Assembly: GCA_035546295.1 (NCBI GenBank)
Contig: DATKBT010000136.1
Coordinates: 1 to 21,933 of the forward strand
Length of the DNA: 21,933 nt
Direction of reading: 5' to 3'
Source: DATKBT01 sp035546295
GTDB taxonomy: Bacteria > Acidobacteriota > Thermoanaerobaculia > Multivoradales > Multivoraceae
The notes beneath the pieces were generated by a model, which saw only the letters and a program-made list of their open reading frames with translations, made no database searches and was not told where the DNA came from. Below are positions 15,488-21,933 of this stretch, piece after piece. The stretch's first letter is position 1, and each line of letters opens with the position of its first letter. The translations under genes and the position numbers were made by a program.

Positions 15488-15808
15488 GCGAGACGCGGAC
15501 GGCGGAGGACCGGATCCCGTGGCTCCATCTGAAGGGGGTGAGCAGCGGGGAGTCGTCGAGGTCTTGCAGGCGCTGCTTCGCCCCTGGCGAGGGACCCGTC
15601 GCCGTCGAAGATCACGCAGCTGATGTCGACGTGGGGAGGTCCAGTCGAGAGGAGTGTAGACGACCTCTGGCGGCGACCTGCTCGTGGTCGGTCTTCTGAC
15701 TCGCTTCGAGGACGTTCCTCGATGTGCGCGACCGGCTCGTCGAGCTCTTGCCCGGCTTCGACGAGCGTGGGTTGCTCCGAGCCCCGACCTGCCCCAGAGA
15801 GCGCCTGG

Positions 15809-15875
15809 AACCACCTGGTCGCTCTCGACGAGCGCCTGCAACCACTTGGGCGAACCACTTGGCCGAACCACTGAG
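15809..15875. repeat. Four copies of an AACCACTTGG-like decamer
   Basis: AACCACCTGG (15809-15818), AACCACTTGG (15840-15849 and 15853-15862) and AACCACTGAG (15866-15875) are related to the AACCTCTTGG copies at 15104-15146. The last three copies have a regular 13-base period. The array ends 15 bases before the formyltransferase-like stop codon. Confidence 0.6.
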
Positions 15876-15890
15876 CCGAGGGGAGGACCC

Positions 15891-16850
15891 TCAGACGATC
15901 ACGTCGCCCGCCCGTAGCCCGATCTCCCGCACGAATCTCGAGGCGCTCACCGTTTCGCCGCTCTCGAGCTGCACCCGGCGAATGCCGAAGATCGTTCCCT
16001 CACCGCAGAGGACGGCCATCTGCCCGGACCTCAGTCCGATGAACGAGCCGCTCTCACCCGGGGTGGTGTCGAGGTAGTTGGCGGGTGCGCCCGCCACGAT
16101 TCGCACGCGTTGCCGTTTGATCAGCGTCCTGAGGCCAGGCTCCGGCGACAGCGCGCGCAGCCGCCGGGAGACGACATCCGCGGTGCGCCACCAGGGCGCA
16201 CGTCGATGACGCTGATCGAATCGGGGGGTGTGGCTGGCTACCTTTTCGTTCTGCGGCCGCGTCGTCGGATTCTTGCTGCGGAGGACGCGCGAGATCGCCG
16301 GCCCGACGATCTCTGCCGCCAGCGCGGCGACTCGCGGCGCGAGGTCGCCGAAGCTCTCGTCGGCGCCGATGTCGAGGCTCTCCTGGCTGAGAATGGGTCC
16401 GGCGTCGGGCTCTTCGGTGACCCGAATCACGGAGACTCCGGTCTTGGCCTCCCCGAACCAGAGCGCCGAACGGATCGGATTCAGGCCCCGATTCTTGGGC
16501 AGCAGGGAGAAGTGCACCTTCCACCATCCGCGCTTCGGGACGCCGAGCAGCGAGGTTGGAAACCGGCGCCCGTAAGCAACGACCAGCCCGAGCTCGGGCG
16601 ACAGCTCCTCGAGCTGACGCCGGAGACGATCACCGCTCGGCTGAGCCTCCCGCCGAATCGCGATGTCGTGCTCCCGCGCCCATTCAGGCAGGGCGGCGGT
16701 CCGTCGTTCCTCGGGGAGCACGGAATCCTCGTCGCGGCGATGTGGCCGCGAGACGATGCGAGCGACGGAATGCTCGCTGGTGACGGCCTCGAGAACCGGG
16801 ATCGCCAGGTCGCCGGTGCCGAGCACCACGATCTTCGCCGCCGGCGCCAT
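15891..16850 (-). CDS. Methionyl-tRNA formyltransferase-like protein with altered catalytic Asn
   Basis: The 319-residue length and two-domain layout match Fmt, which formylates initiator Met-tRNA from 10-formyl-tetrahydrofolate. The N-terminal Rossmann start is KIVVLGTGDLAIPVLEAV. 'LVVAYGRRFPTSLLGVP' and 'VHFSLLPKNRGLNPIRSAL' follow, with 'TEEPDAGPIL' carrying the catalytic Asp149. The C-terminal ~100 residues fit the Formyl_trans_C barrel (FIGLRSGQMAVLCGEGTIFG). The catalytic triad Asn-His-Asp is incomplete: the usual NVH before SLLP is KVH (Lys111, His113). It may be a diverged paralogue acting on another amine, such as a sugar nucleotide, or inactive. It has no fmt neighbours such as def. 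ATG 16850 has no ribosome binding site, but TAGCAT lies 6 bases before it, suggesting a leaderless mRNA. Confidence 0.82.
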   Translation of the reverse strand: MAPAAKIVVLGTGDLAIPVLEAVTSEHSVARIVSRPHRRDEDSVLPEERRTAALPEWAREHDIAIRREAQPSGDRLRRQLEELSPELGLVVAYGRRFPTSLLGVPKRGWWKVHFSLLPKNRGLNPIRSALWFGEAKTGVSVIRVTEEPDAGPILSQESLDIGADESFGDLAPRVAALAAEIVGPAISRVLRSKNPTTRPQNEKVASHTPRFDQRHRRAPWWRTADVVSRRLRALSPEPGLRTLIKRQRVRIVAGAPANYLDTTPGESGSFIGLRSGQMAVLCGEGTIFGIRRVQLESGETVSASRFVREIGLRAGDVIV

Positions 16851-17356
16851 GGAAGCATGCTATCCGGCAGAAGCGGCAGAAGCGCATGGGGACGCAGGAG
16901 AGACTGTTCTTGGTCTCCCGGAGTGGAGGTAGACCGCCGATCGAAGCCAAGTCGGCTGCCGGGAGAGGGAGGGCTCTCGCCTCGATCTCTCTCGAGGCCA
17001 GATGCCGCCGCTCCTGGCTGCCATGCCGCCATGGCGGCGGCCTCGGCGGGGCCGGATCCCCGTGTTGGGGTTCCTCGGTCGAAGCTCGTCGCTCCCGGCG
17101 AGCCGAACGTCAGCCGCGCCCTGCTCCCCCCTTCGCCAGCCACACGCCGATCACGGCCAACGCCAGCAAGGGACAACGAGCGCGCGCGAAAAGAGCACAT
17201 GGCGTCGCGGGCGACGGGCGGGCGGCCGGTTTGGCACCACTTCCTGCGACAGCCTCTTCCTCGGCAACGAGGCCGTGACGGTGGCGAGCGCCGGATTGCA
17301 TCTGTTCGAGAAGACCGAGGCCGGATTGGACCGGCCCGGCAACCGGGAGACTCGAC
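16851..17356. other. Divergent intergenic region
   Basis: About 500 bases lie between the formyltransferase-like gene (minus) and the NTF2-like gene (plus). It has short imperfect repeats (GCAGAAGCG twice at 16868-16892) but no ORF with family features and no strong -35/-10 pair. Confidence 0.4.
16857..16862 (-). promoter_or_regulatory. Possible -10 box giving a leaderless formyltransferase-like mRNA
   Basis: TAGCAT (minus strand, 16862-16857) fits TANNNT and lies exactly 6 bases before ATG 16850, the same spacing as at the vapB gene at 6756. No Shine-Dalgarno sequence fits between them. Confidence 0.3.
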
Positions 17357-17818
17357 ATGACTCTTCGCGTCCCTCTGCTCACGATCCTCGGCTGCTTCTT
17401 CCTGGTCCTGCCTCTACAGGCGGCGACCGACCCTTGTCCTCCCCACACGCGTCTCCGCACCCCGGAGGAGGTCCTGGCAGACCATCGCGCGGCGCTCGCC
17501 GCCGGCGATCTCGACGCCGTCGATTGCAACTACGCCGCCGACGCCACGGTGATCAGCGACGGAGGTATCGACATCGGACGCGAGGCGATCAAGTCCTCGC
17601 TGGCGTTCTTCCTCCGGATCTTCGATGGCGTCCAGCCGATGGTCGTTCAGGAGATCTCGATCTCCGCGTTGAACTCGCAAACGCACGTCGTGCGGCTGCT
17701 GTTCACGATCGACACTCCCTGCGTGATCGTTCCGGACGGGATCGACACCTACGTCATCAGGAACGGGCAGATCCACGCTCAGACATCGCACGCCTTCCCG
17801 GTCTTCCAGTGCTTCTGA
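17357..17818 (+). CDS. Exported NTF2-like (SnoaL-type) protein
   Basis: The 153-residue product has a clear signal peptide (MTLRVPLLTILGCFFLVLPL, cleavage after QAA). An NTF2-like cone fold is then suggested by 'TPEEVLADHRAALAAGDLDA', 'YAADATVISDGGIDIGREAI', 'FFLRIFDG', 'VVQEISISALNSQTHVVRLL' and 'DTYVIRNGQIHAQTSH'. This order (helix pair, strand with Asp-Gly, 'G.eaI' helix, four strands) is the SnoaL-like pattern used by polyketide cyclases, isomerases and many ligand-binding proteins. Cys27, Cys57, Cys121 and Cys152 could form disulfides in the periplasm. ATG 17357 has GGGAG 8 bases upstream. Substrate or function is not evident. The gene is monocistronic, with a strong hairpin 90 bases after its stop. 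Confidence 0.8.
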   Translation: MTLRVPLLTILGCFFLVLPLQAATDPCPPHTRLRTPEEVLADHRAALAAGDLDAVDCNYAADATVISDGGIDIGREAIKSSLAFFLRIFDGVQPMVVQEISISALNSQTHVVRLLFTIDTPCVIVPDGIDTYVIRNGQIHAQTSHAFPVFQCF

Positions 17819-18279
17819 GGGCAACCAGGTATCGCCTCGCCCGGCACGAGACGGGCAAGTCGCTGCGTCTGGGCGGGATCGTCTCGTAGGCTCAGCCAAG
17901 AACGAGGCGTGCTCGCGCCCTCGAGCGCGCGAGCACTCCGACCCGCTCTCGGCCAAGGCGCCGCTGCCGGCTGATCCACCTTCCCGGCGCGAGAGCTCGT
18001 CGGAGCTCCGGCACGCCGCCTTCGACTTCCTGGAGCGCCACGACCAGGACTGGGTCGATCAACCACTGCCTGCTCTAGACGGAGAAAACACCGAGAGGGG
18101 CCGTGCGCACTGACCGGTTCGGCCGCTCCTGCCCACGTCCGGGAGACGGTGAGCAGGGACTCGAGACAGGTTGCCAGGTGGATGCAGGCCGGTGGCTGGG
18201 CGGGCCTCGGAGGCGGCCCGCTCCGCCGACGCGGGCCGCCCTGCCGTAGAGTGCGACGATCTCGGAGTGGAGGAACGTG
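17819..18279. other. Intergenic region before the aminotransferase gene
   Basis: Besides the hairpin at 17909-17936, a plus frame runs open from the NTF2-like stop to TGA 18111. Its end reads 'SELRHAAFDFLERHDQDW' and 'VDQPLPALDGENTE', which looks protein-like but has no start codon or ribosome binding site. I do not recognise it; it may be a decayed gene end. Confidence 0.4.
17909..17936. terminator. Strong 10-bp hairpin downstream of the NTF2-like gene
   Basis: GTGCTCGCGC (17909-17918) pairs perfectly with GCGCGAGCAC (17927-17936) across an 8-base loop CCTCGAGC. It is the most stable inverted repeat in this gap and is suitably placed as a terminator. No T-tract follows, so it would be a non-canonical terminator or an mRNA-stabilising structure. 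Confidence 0.4.
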
Positions 18280-19605
18280 GTGGCCGACAACGGACCGAGC
18301 GGTGCGAGCGAATGGCGACTGGCCCTCGAGGAGGCCGTCGACCGGCACCTGATCCGTTACATCGGCGATTTTCCGCGCTTCTTCATCGAGCGCGCCGAGG
18401 GCGCCTACATCTACGACGATCGAGGGCGGAGGATCCTCGATTTCACCTCGGGCCAGATGTGCGCGACGCTCGGCCACAATCACCCCGAGGTCGTGGCCGC
18501 GATCCAGCGCAGCTGCGATCGGTCGCTTCATCTGTTCAGTTGGCTGCTGGCGCCGGAGGTGGTCGAGCTCTGCCGTGAGCTCGCCACCCTGCTGCCGCCG
18601 CAGCTCCAGAAGGTGATCCTGCTCAACACCGGCAGCGAAGCCAACGAGGCGGCGCTGCGCATGGCGAAGCTCGCGACGGGCGGCTACGAGGTGGTGGGGC
18701 TCAGCGCCTCGTTCCATGGTCTGACGGGCGGGGCGGGCGCCGTGACCTACTCGGTCGGTCGCAGCGGCACCGGACCGGCTCTGCCCGGCAGCCTGTCGAT
18801 TCCTGCGCCGAACGCCTACCGCTGCCCGATTCGGCATTGCAACGGCAGTTGCGACCTCGCCTGCCTCGAGGTCGGCTTCGAGCAGGTCGACCAGCAGAGC
18901 ACGGGCGCGCTCGCGGCGGCGATCGCCGAACCGATCATCAGCACGGGTGGCGTGATCGTCCCGCCGGCTGGCTACTTTCCGCGGCTCGAGGAGCTGTGCA
19001 AGGCGCGCGGCATGCTGCTGATCATCGACGAGGCGCAGACCGCCTTCGGCCGAGTGGGCGCGAACTTCTGCTTCGAGCAGGATGGCGTCGTACCGGATTT
19101 CCTGGCCGTCTCCAAGACACTGGGAGGCGGCATTCCGCTCGCCGCGACGATCACCAGCCCGGAGATCGAGGAGGACTGCTACCGCAAGGGCTTCGTGCAC
19201 ATCACATCGCACGTGTCGGACCCGCTCCCGGCATCCGTCGGCCTCGCGGTGCTCGAGGTGGTGCGCCGCGAGCGGCTCGCGGAGCGCGCGGTGCTGCTAG
19301 GCGCCCGGCTCGAGGCGGGCTTGCGCGAGCTGCAGCAGCGTTACGAGGTGATCGGCGACGTGCGCGGCCGGGGCCTGCTCTGGGGCGTCGAACTCGTGAC
19401 CGACCGCCACAGCCGGACGCCGAATGCCCCGCTCGGCACCAAGATCACGCAGCGCTGTCTGGCGCTCGGCCTGTCGATGAACATCGTCGCTCTGCCCCGC
19501 CTCGCCAGCGTCTGGCGGATCGCGCCGCCGCTCACCTGCAGCGAAGCCCAGATCGACGAGGGGCTGGCCATCCTCGACCAGGCGATCAGCGAGTCGATGA
19601 TTTGA
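18280..19605 (+). CDS. Class III PLP aminotransferase, close to 2,2-dialkylglycine decarboxylase
   Basis: The ~441-residue fold type I PLP enzyme matches 2,2-dialkylglycine decarboxylase (DGD) through most of its length, as far as I recall that sequence. Landmarks are 'ILDFTSGQMCATLGHNHPE', 'LLNTGSEANEAALRMAKL', 'PAPNAYRCP', 'MLLIIDEAQTAFGR' (PLP Asp250), 'SKTLGGGIPLAA' (Schiff-base Lys279), 'THVSDPL'-like SHVSDPL, and 'VWRIAPPLT' (carboxylate-binding Arg413). DGD Gln52 is kept (SGQM), but its active-site Trp138 (SWHG) is Phe145 (SFHG). DGD couples decarboxylation of dialkyl amino acids to transamination of pyruvate. This enzyme could instead be an ordinary amino-acid or omega-amine transaminase. 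A Cys-rich insert (CPIRHCNGSCDLAC) is unusual. GGAGG lies 6 bases before GTG 18280; GTG 18277 is a near-equal alternative. Confidence 0.92.
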   Translation: MADNGPSGASEWRLALEEAVDRHLIRYIGDFPRFFIERAEGAYIYDDRGRRILDFTSGQMCATLGHNHPEVVAAIQRSCDRSLHLFSWLLAPEVVELCRELATLLPPQLQKVILLNTGSEANEAALRMAKLATGGYEVVGLSASFHGLTGGAGAVTYSVGRSGTGPALPGSLSIPAPNAYRCPIRHCNGSCDLACLEVGFEQVDQQSTGALAAAIAEPIISTGGVIVPPAGYFPRLEELCKARGMLLIIDEAQTAFGRVGANFCFEQDGVVPDFLAVSKTLGGGIPLAATITSPEIEEDCYRKGFVHITSHVSDPLPASVGLAVLEVVRRERLAERAVLLGARLEAGLRELQQRYEVIGDVRGRGLLWGVELVTDRHSRTPNAPLGTKITQRCLALGLSMNIVALPRLASVWRIAPPLTCSEAQIDEGLAILDQAISESMI

Positions 19606-19663
19606 TCGCGGCCTCGGCGAGCCGGCCAGGCCCGTGACCGAGCAGGGCGACCTGGCCCGACTC

Positions 19664-19679
19664 CGAAGGGACGCCTTCG
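19664..19679. terminator. Bidirectional terminator between aminotransferase and SurE genes
   Basis: CGAAGG-GACG-CCTTCG is a perfect 6-bp stem followed on the plus strand by TTCTC. It lies in the 77-base gap between two convergent stops. An outer pair, GGCCAGG (19624-19630) with CCTGGCC (19651-19657), forms a second stem just before it. Confidence 0.5.
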
Positions 19680-19682
19680 TTC

Positions 19683-20657
19683 TCACCTTCTCGGGCCACG
19701 CCACTCCGGCAGCCCCGGATCTCGTCGCCGCCAACGGTCGAGCCGGGCTTGATCGACCTCGTCGGCTCGCATCGGCACGACGGCGATGAATCCGGCCTCC
19801 CACGCCGCCACGTCGGAGTCGGACGCCACGGAAACGTCGAGCACTTCGAACCCGATGATGCGCCACGTTCCCGGCGGCTGCAGGCTCAGTCGCGGAATCT
19901 CGCGCAGCGGCGCGCGCTCGGTGAGTCGGACGCCGCGGATCTGACCGGGCGGGACGGCGGGGAAGCTCACCGACAGGAAGTCGGGGGGTACAATCCGGCG
20001 CGCCGCTTCGCTCCGGACCAGCCGGACGACCCACTCGACTGCGGCATCGAGGGCGCCGGGGATGTCGTCGTCCACGCCGGAGAGAGCGACTGCCGGCACG
20101 CCCGCGAACGCTGCGACGCGCGCGGCCCCGATCGTCCCCGAGAACATCCAGTCGGAGCCCAGGTTGGGGCCGCCGTTGATGCCCGAGACCACGATGTCGG
20201 GGGGCGCGTCCCTCATCAAGCCGGTGAGCGCCAGGACGACGCAGTCGGCGGGGAACCCGTCGACGGCGTAGGCGCGGATCGAGGGACCAAGGTCGCGCGG
20301 CTCGACGGTGACCCTTGCCTCGCGGACTACGGAAAGGGTGCTCCCCGAGCCGCTGCGGTCGCGATCGGGCGCGACGACCCAGGTCTCGGAGACCGCCGAC
20401 AGGGCCCGGGCGAGGGCCGCGATCTTCGGGTCGTCGATGCCGTTGTCGTTGGTGACCAGCACGCGGGCGGGAAAGTCCGCCGTGTCGCGCCCCGCGGTCG
20501 AAGGCGGCGCCTCCTGGGCCCGGGCCGCCGACGCGAGCGCCAGGGGGAGAAACAGGGTGACAAGCGAAACCAGGAGCGCGGTGAGGAGCGGCGAGAGGAT
20601 CGCCAGAGGGAGCCAGAGGAGCGAACGGGACGCGGATCGCGGGGCGGTGGCGTGCAT
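19683..20657 (-). CDS. surE: Exported SurE-like 5'/3'-nucleotidase (survival protein E family)
   Basis: The product has 324 residues from ATG 20657, chosen because GGAG lies 7 bases upstream and this start gives a classical signal sequence: Arg, then 'LLWLPLAILSPLLTALLVSL' and cleavage near ARA-QEA. The earlier ATG 20741 would place 28 charged residues before the helix. SurE motifs follow in order: 'RVLVTNDNGIDDPKI' (69-80), 'VVAPDRDRSGSGSTL' (94-108), 'AVDGFPADCV', 'DIVVSGINGGPNLGSD' (154-169) and 'SGTIGAARVAAF'. SurE is a metal-dependent phosphatase for nucleoside monophosphates and is normally cytosolic; this copy appears exported. The first metal site, usually Asp-Asp (NDDG), is Asp71-Asn72 (NDNG). 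Its other ligands, a Ser of RSGSGS and Asn161, are present. The LuxR-type gene lies 104 bases upstream on the same strand, so cotranscription is possible. Confidence 0.9.
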   Translation of the reverse strand: MHATAPRSASRSLLWLPLAILSPLLTALLVSLVTLFLPLALASAARAQEAPPSTAGRDTADFPARVLVTNDNGIDDPKIAALARALSAVSETWVVAPDRDRSGSGSTLSVVREARVTVEPRDLGPSIRAYAVDGFPADCVVLALTGLMRDAPPDIVVSGINGGPNLGSDWMFSGTIGAARVAAFAGVPAVALSGVDDDIPGALDAAVEWVVRLVRSEAARRIVPPDFLSVSFPAVPPGQIRGVRLTERAPLREIPRLSLQPPGTWRIIGFEVLDVSVASDSDVAAWEAGFIAVVPMRADEVDQARLDRWRRRDPGLPEWRGPRR

Positions 20658-20761
20658 GCGAGGTCTCCGGGTCGTGACCCCGCCATGATCGGCGCAGCCG
20701 AGCCCCGAGCGCCATCGCCCGCCAGGGCGAATCTTCCTCATCCTTTCGGGTGATCTGGCGG

Positions 20762-21733
20762 TCAGGCGTCGCTCGGTTCAGGGCGAGGGGGATCTCCGTC
20801 CCTCTCGACGCCACCGCCGCCCACCAGCACCGCCGAGACCAGGGCGAAGCGCGACCGGGCGCCGCTCTTGTCGAAGATCGCGCGGACGTGCGTCTTCACC
20901 GTGTTCGGCGAGATGTGGAGCCGGTCCGCGATCTGGGCGTTGCTGTAACCACGCAGCACGAGGCCGGCGACCTCGCCCTCCCGCTCACTCAGCCGCCACT
21001 CGGCGGGAAGGGTCACCCTCCGCACCCGAAGCGGCCCGAGGAGGGTGGCGGTGAGCACGACGCTCAGCACGCAGTACCAGAGGGGATAGAGGGGCCAGCC
21101 GGTGCGCTCCGCGATCAGCAGGTCGTGAACGATGCCGGGAGCGCCGATCGCCAGCAGCGCCAGGAACCGGCCCGCGAGGGGGCGAGGCACGTCCACCCGC
21201 CGCCAGCGGCTCGCGGCGACCCACATCGTGTAGCCGACGATCCCCGCGAACAGGATGTTCTCTGCGACGTCGCCGCGGGTGTCCCACGGATCGCCGAGCA
21301 CCAGCTCGGTTAAGTGCTGGGCGACCGCCGCCGCGATCACGATCGCAGCCAGGAGGCGTTTCCTCACCGGGCTGCGCGGTCCATAGACGCTGTGGGCGAA
21401 CCACGGCAGCGCGAGCATCACGCCGTACGTGCCGACGAAGGACTCGAGGTACTGGAGCAAGAGAAGCGGCCACGATGGGTCTCTGTCCCCGCCGCCCGCG
21501 AGTGCCAGCAGGAGGGTCGCTCCCACCAGCACGCTGAGCGCCGCGTAGAAGGCGAGGAACGAGAAGGCGAGGGAATCCCGTCGCCGACGCGCCAGGACCA
21601 TCACGGTCGAGAAGCAGGCGATGCCGACGACGAAGGTGGCGAGAACGTAGAGCGCTTGCGGGTCGAGCAAAGGCAGGCTCCCAGGAGCACGTGCGCTGGT
21701 CACGAGCTCGAGCATCGACGACGATACCTTCAT
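20762..21733 (-). CDS. Seven-helix membrane protein with C-terminal LuxR-type DNA-binding domain
   Basis: The 323-residue product has seven hydrophobic segments at about 27-48, 54-80, 88-117, 126-147, 157-175, 185-207 and 214-235. A LuxR/GerE helix-turn-helix follows at about 247-300 (LSEREGEVAGLVLRGYSNAQ, then 'IADRLHISPNTVKTHVRAIF'). The HTH residues are canonical, including Glu of SEREGEV and the 'NTVKTHV' recognition helix. It is a one-component regulator whose sensor is the membrane domain; no phosphoreceiver domain is present. The C-terminal 20 residues are Gly/Pro/Asp-rich and probably disordered. Start ATG 21733 or the ATG six codons later (AAGG upstream) are both possible. The gene is followed on the same strand by the exported SurE-like gene, a possible target or partner. 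The ligand is unknown. Confidence 0.88.
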   Translation of the reverse strand: MKVSSSMLELVTSARAPGSLPLLDPQALYVLATFVVGIACFSTVMVLARRRRDSLAFSFLAFYAALSVLVGATLLLALAGGGDRDPSWPLLLLQYLESFVGTYGVMLALPWFAHSVYGPRSPVRKRLLAAIVIAAAVAQHLTELVLGDPWDTRGDVAENILFAGIVGYTMWVAASRWRRVDVPRPLAGRFLALLAIGAPGIVHDLLIAERTGWPLYPLWYCVLSVVLTATLLGPLRVRRVTLPAEWRLSEREGEVAGLVLRGYSNAQIADRLHISPNTVKTHVRAIFDKSGARSRFALVSAVLVGGGGVERDGDPPRPEPSDA

Positions 21734-21843
21734 CGGCTTGCCGGGTGGGTCGTACCGAGGTCTCTGCTAGGTCGACTAGGCCAGTGGGAAGTTCACAAAA
21801 CGGTCAAAGTTCGATCAAGCCGCTGCGATCGCCTAGAGAAAAC

Positions 21844-21890
21844 GGCTGGTGGCCTGGTCGACCCAGCCGCGCCCGCTTGCGGGCTTGCGG
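21844..21890. other. Two neighbouring hairpins near the right edge
   Basis: GGCTGG (21844-21849) pairs with CCAGCC (21863-21868). CCGCGCCCG (21867-21875), loop CTTG, pairs with CGGGC-TT-GCGG (21880-21890) with a two-base bulge. They overlap by two bases. They lie in the leader of whatever starts at the right edge and could be a terminator or an RNA structure. Confidence 0.3.
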
Positions 21891-21893
21891 CGC

Positions 21894-21933
21894 ATGAGTG
21901 ATCGGCTAGCGGGCTCGTGGTATGAGCTCGCCT
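21894..21933 (+). CDS. Possible start of a gene running off the right edge
   Basis: From ATG 21894 thirteen codons are open: MSDRLAGSWYELA. 'LAGSWYELA' recalls the lipocalin/Blc start motif (GTWYE), but this is too short to call. No clear ribosome binding site precedes it. Confidence 0.2.
   Translation, partial: MSDRLAGSWYELA

Larger units (their letters stand above)
15457..15890. other. Intergenic region upstream of the kinase fragment
   Basis: About 430 bases lie between two minus-strand genes. Besides the -10 box and decamer repeats I see only short ORFs without family features. One minus frame contains 'QPTLVEAGQELDEPVAHIEE', which looks protein-like but has no recognisable start or end. 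Confidence 0.4.

Noticed and set aside
15809..15875. Possible CRISPR array
   Set aside because: The repeats are only ~10 bases, imperfect and nearly contiguous, with no spacers and no cas genes nearby.

Overview
The window is very GC-rich, with G/C-ending codons throughout and many spurious long ORFs opposite real genes. Its gene content suggests an Acidobacteriota genome, probably of the Thermoanaerobaculia type. The clues are Ser/Thr kinases of the GRGGMGVVY type, secreted proteins ending in a 'LCL...FDPGNVEVVVKVLDGC' domain, a small exported 'PDLQGTW...LERP' protein, VapBC modules and several isolated metabolic genes. This placement is inference from protein style; there is no rRNA or tRNA in the window. 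No insertion sequence, phage gene, CRISPR array or tRNA was found.

Left part (1-6170). The start of an exported protein runs off the left edge (1-211, minus). A lipoprotein with a DUF4352-like domain follows (718-1446, plus). Converging on it is a large secreted protein (2119-4170, minus) with a Calx-beta-like domain, beta-strand repeats and a C-terminal domain. That gene stops at a TGA, but the same frame stays open and encodes a second copy of the C-terminal domain (to 1621). Next is a Na+/dicarboxylate symporter (DAACS family, plus) whose first ~70 codons lie in a different frame from the remaining 347. A 29-codon relic of a TolB-type propeller follows.

Central part (6173-13874). Two VapBC toxin-antitoxin modules flank one giant gene (7417-13071, plus). 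It encodes a single 1884-residue protein: Ser/Thr kinase, STAND/AAA_16 ATPase, helical TPR-like region, then two tandem ABC-type family 5 solute-binding domains. No signal peptide or membrane segment is visible. A good sigma-70 promoter (TTGACC-N17-TATCCT) lies just upstream and fixes the start. A cytoplasmic kinase apparently controlled by periplasmic-type binding domains is the most unusual object here.

Right part (14226-21933). Minus-strand genes encode a membrane fatty acid hydroxylase/sterol desaturase, a kinase cut off after its N-lobe, and a methionyl-tRNA-formyltransferase-like protein with an altered catalytic Asn. Plus-strand genes encode an exported NTF2-like protein and a PLP enzyme resembling 2,2-dialkylglycine decarboxylase. 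Two minus-strand genes follow that may be cotranscribed: a seven-helix membrane LuxR-type regulator and an exported SurE-like phosphatase. Related decamer repeats lie on both sides of the kinase fragment.

Several genes are broken or altered: a frameshifted symporter, a stop-interrupted secreted protein, two kinase-family relics and two enzymes with changed active-site residues. Three genes (both vapB genes and the formyltransferase-like gene) have a -10-like TANNNT box 6-7 bases before the start codon, as expected for leaderless mRNAs.
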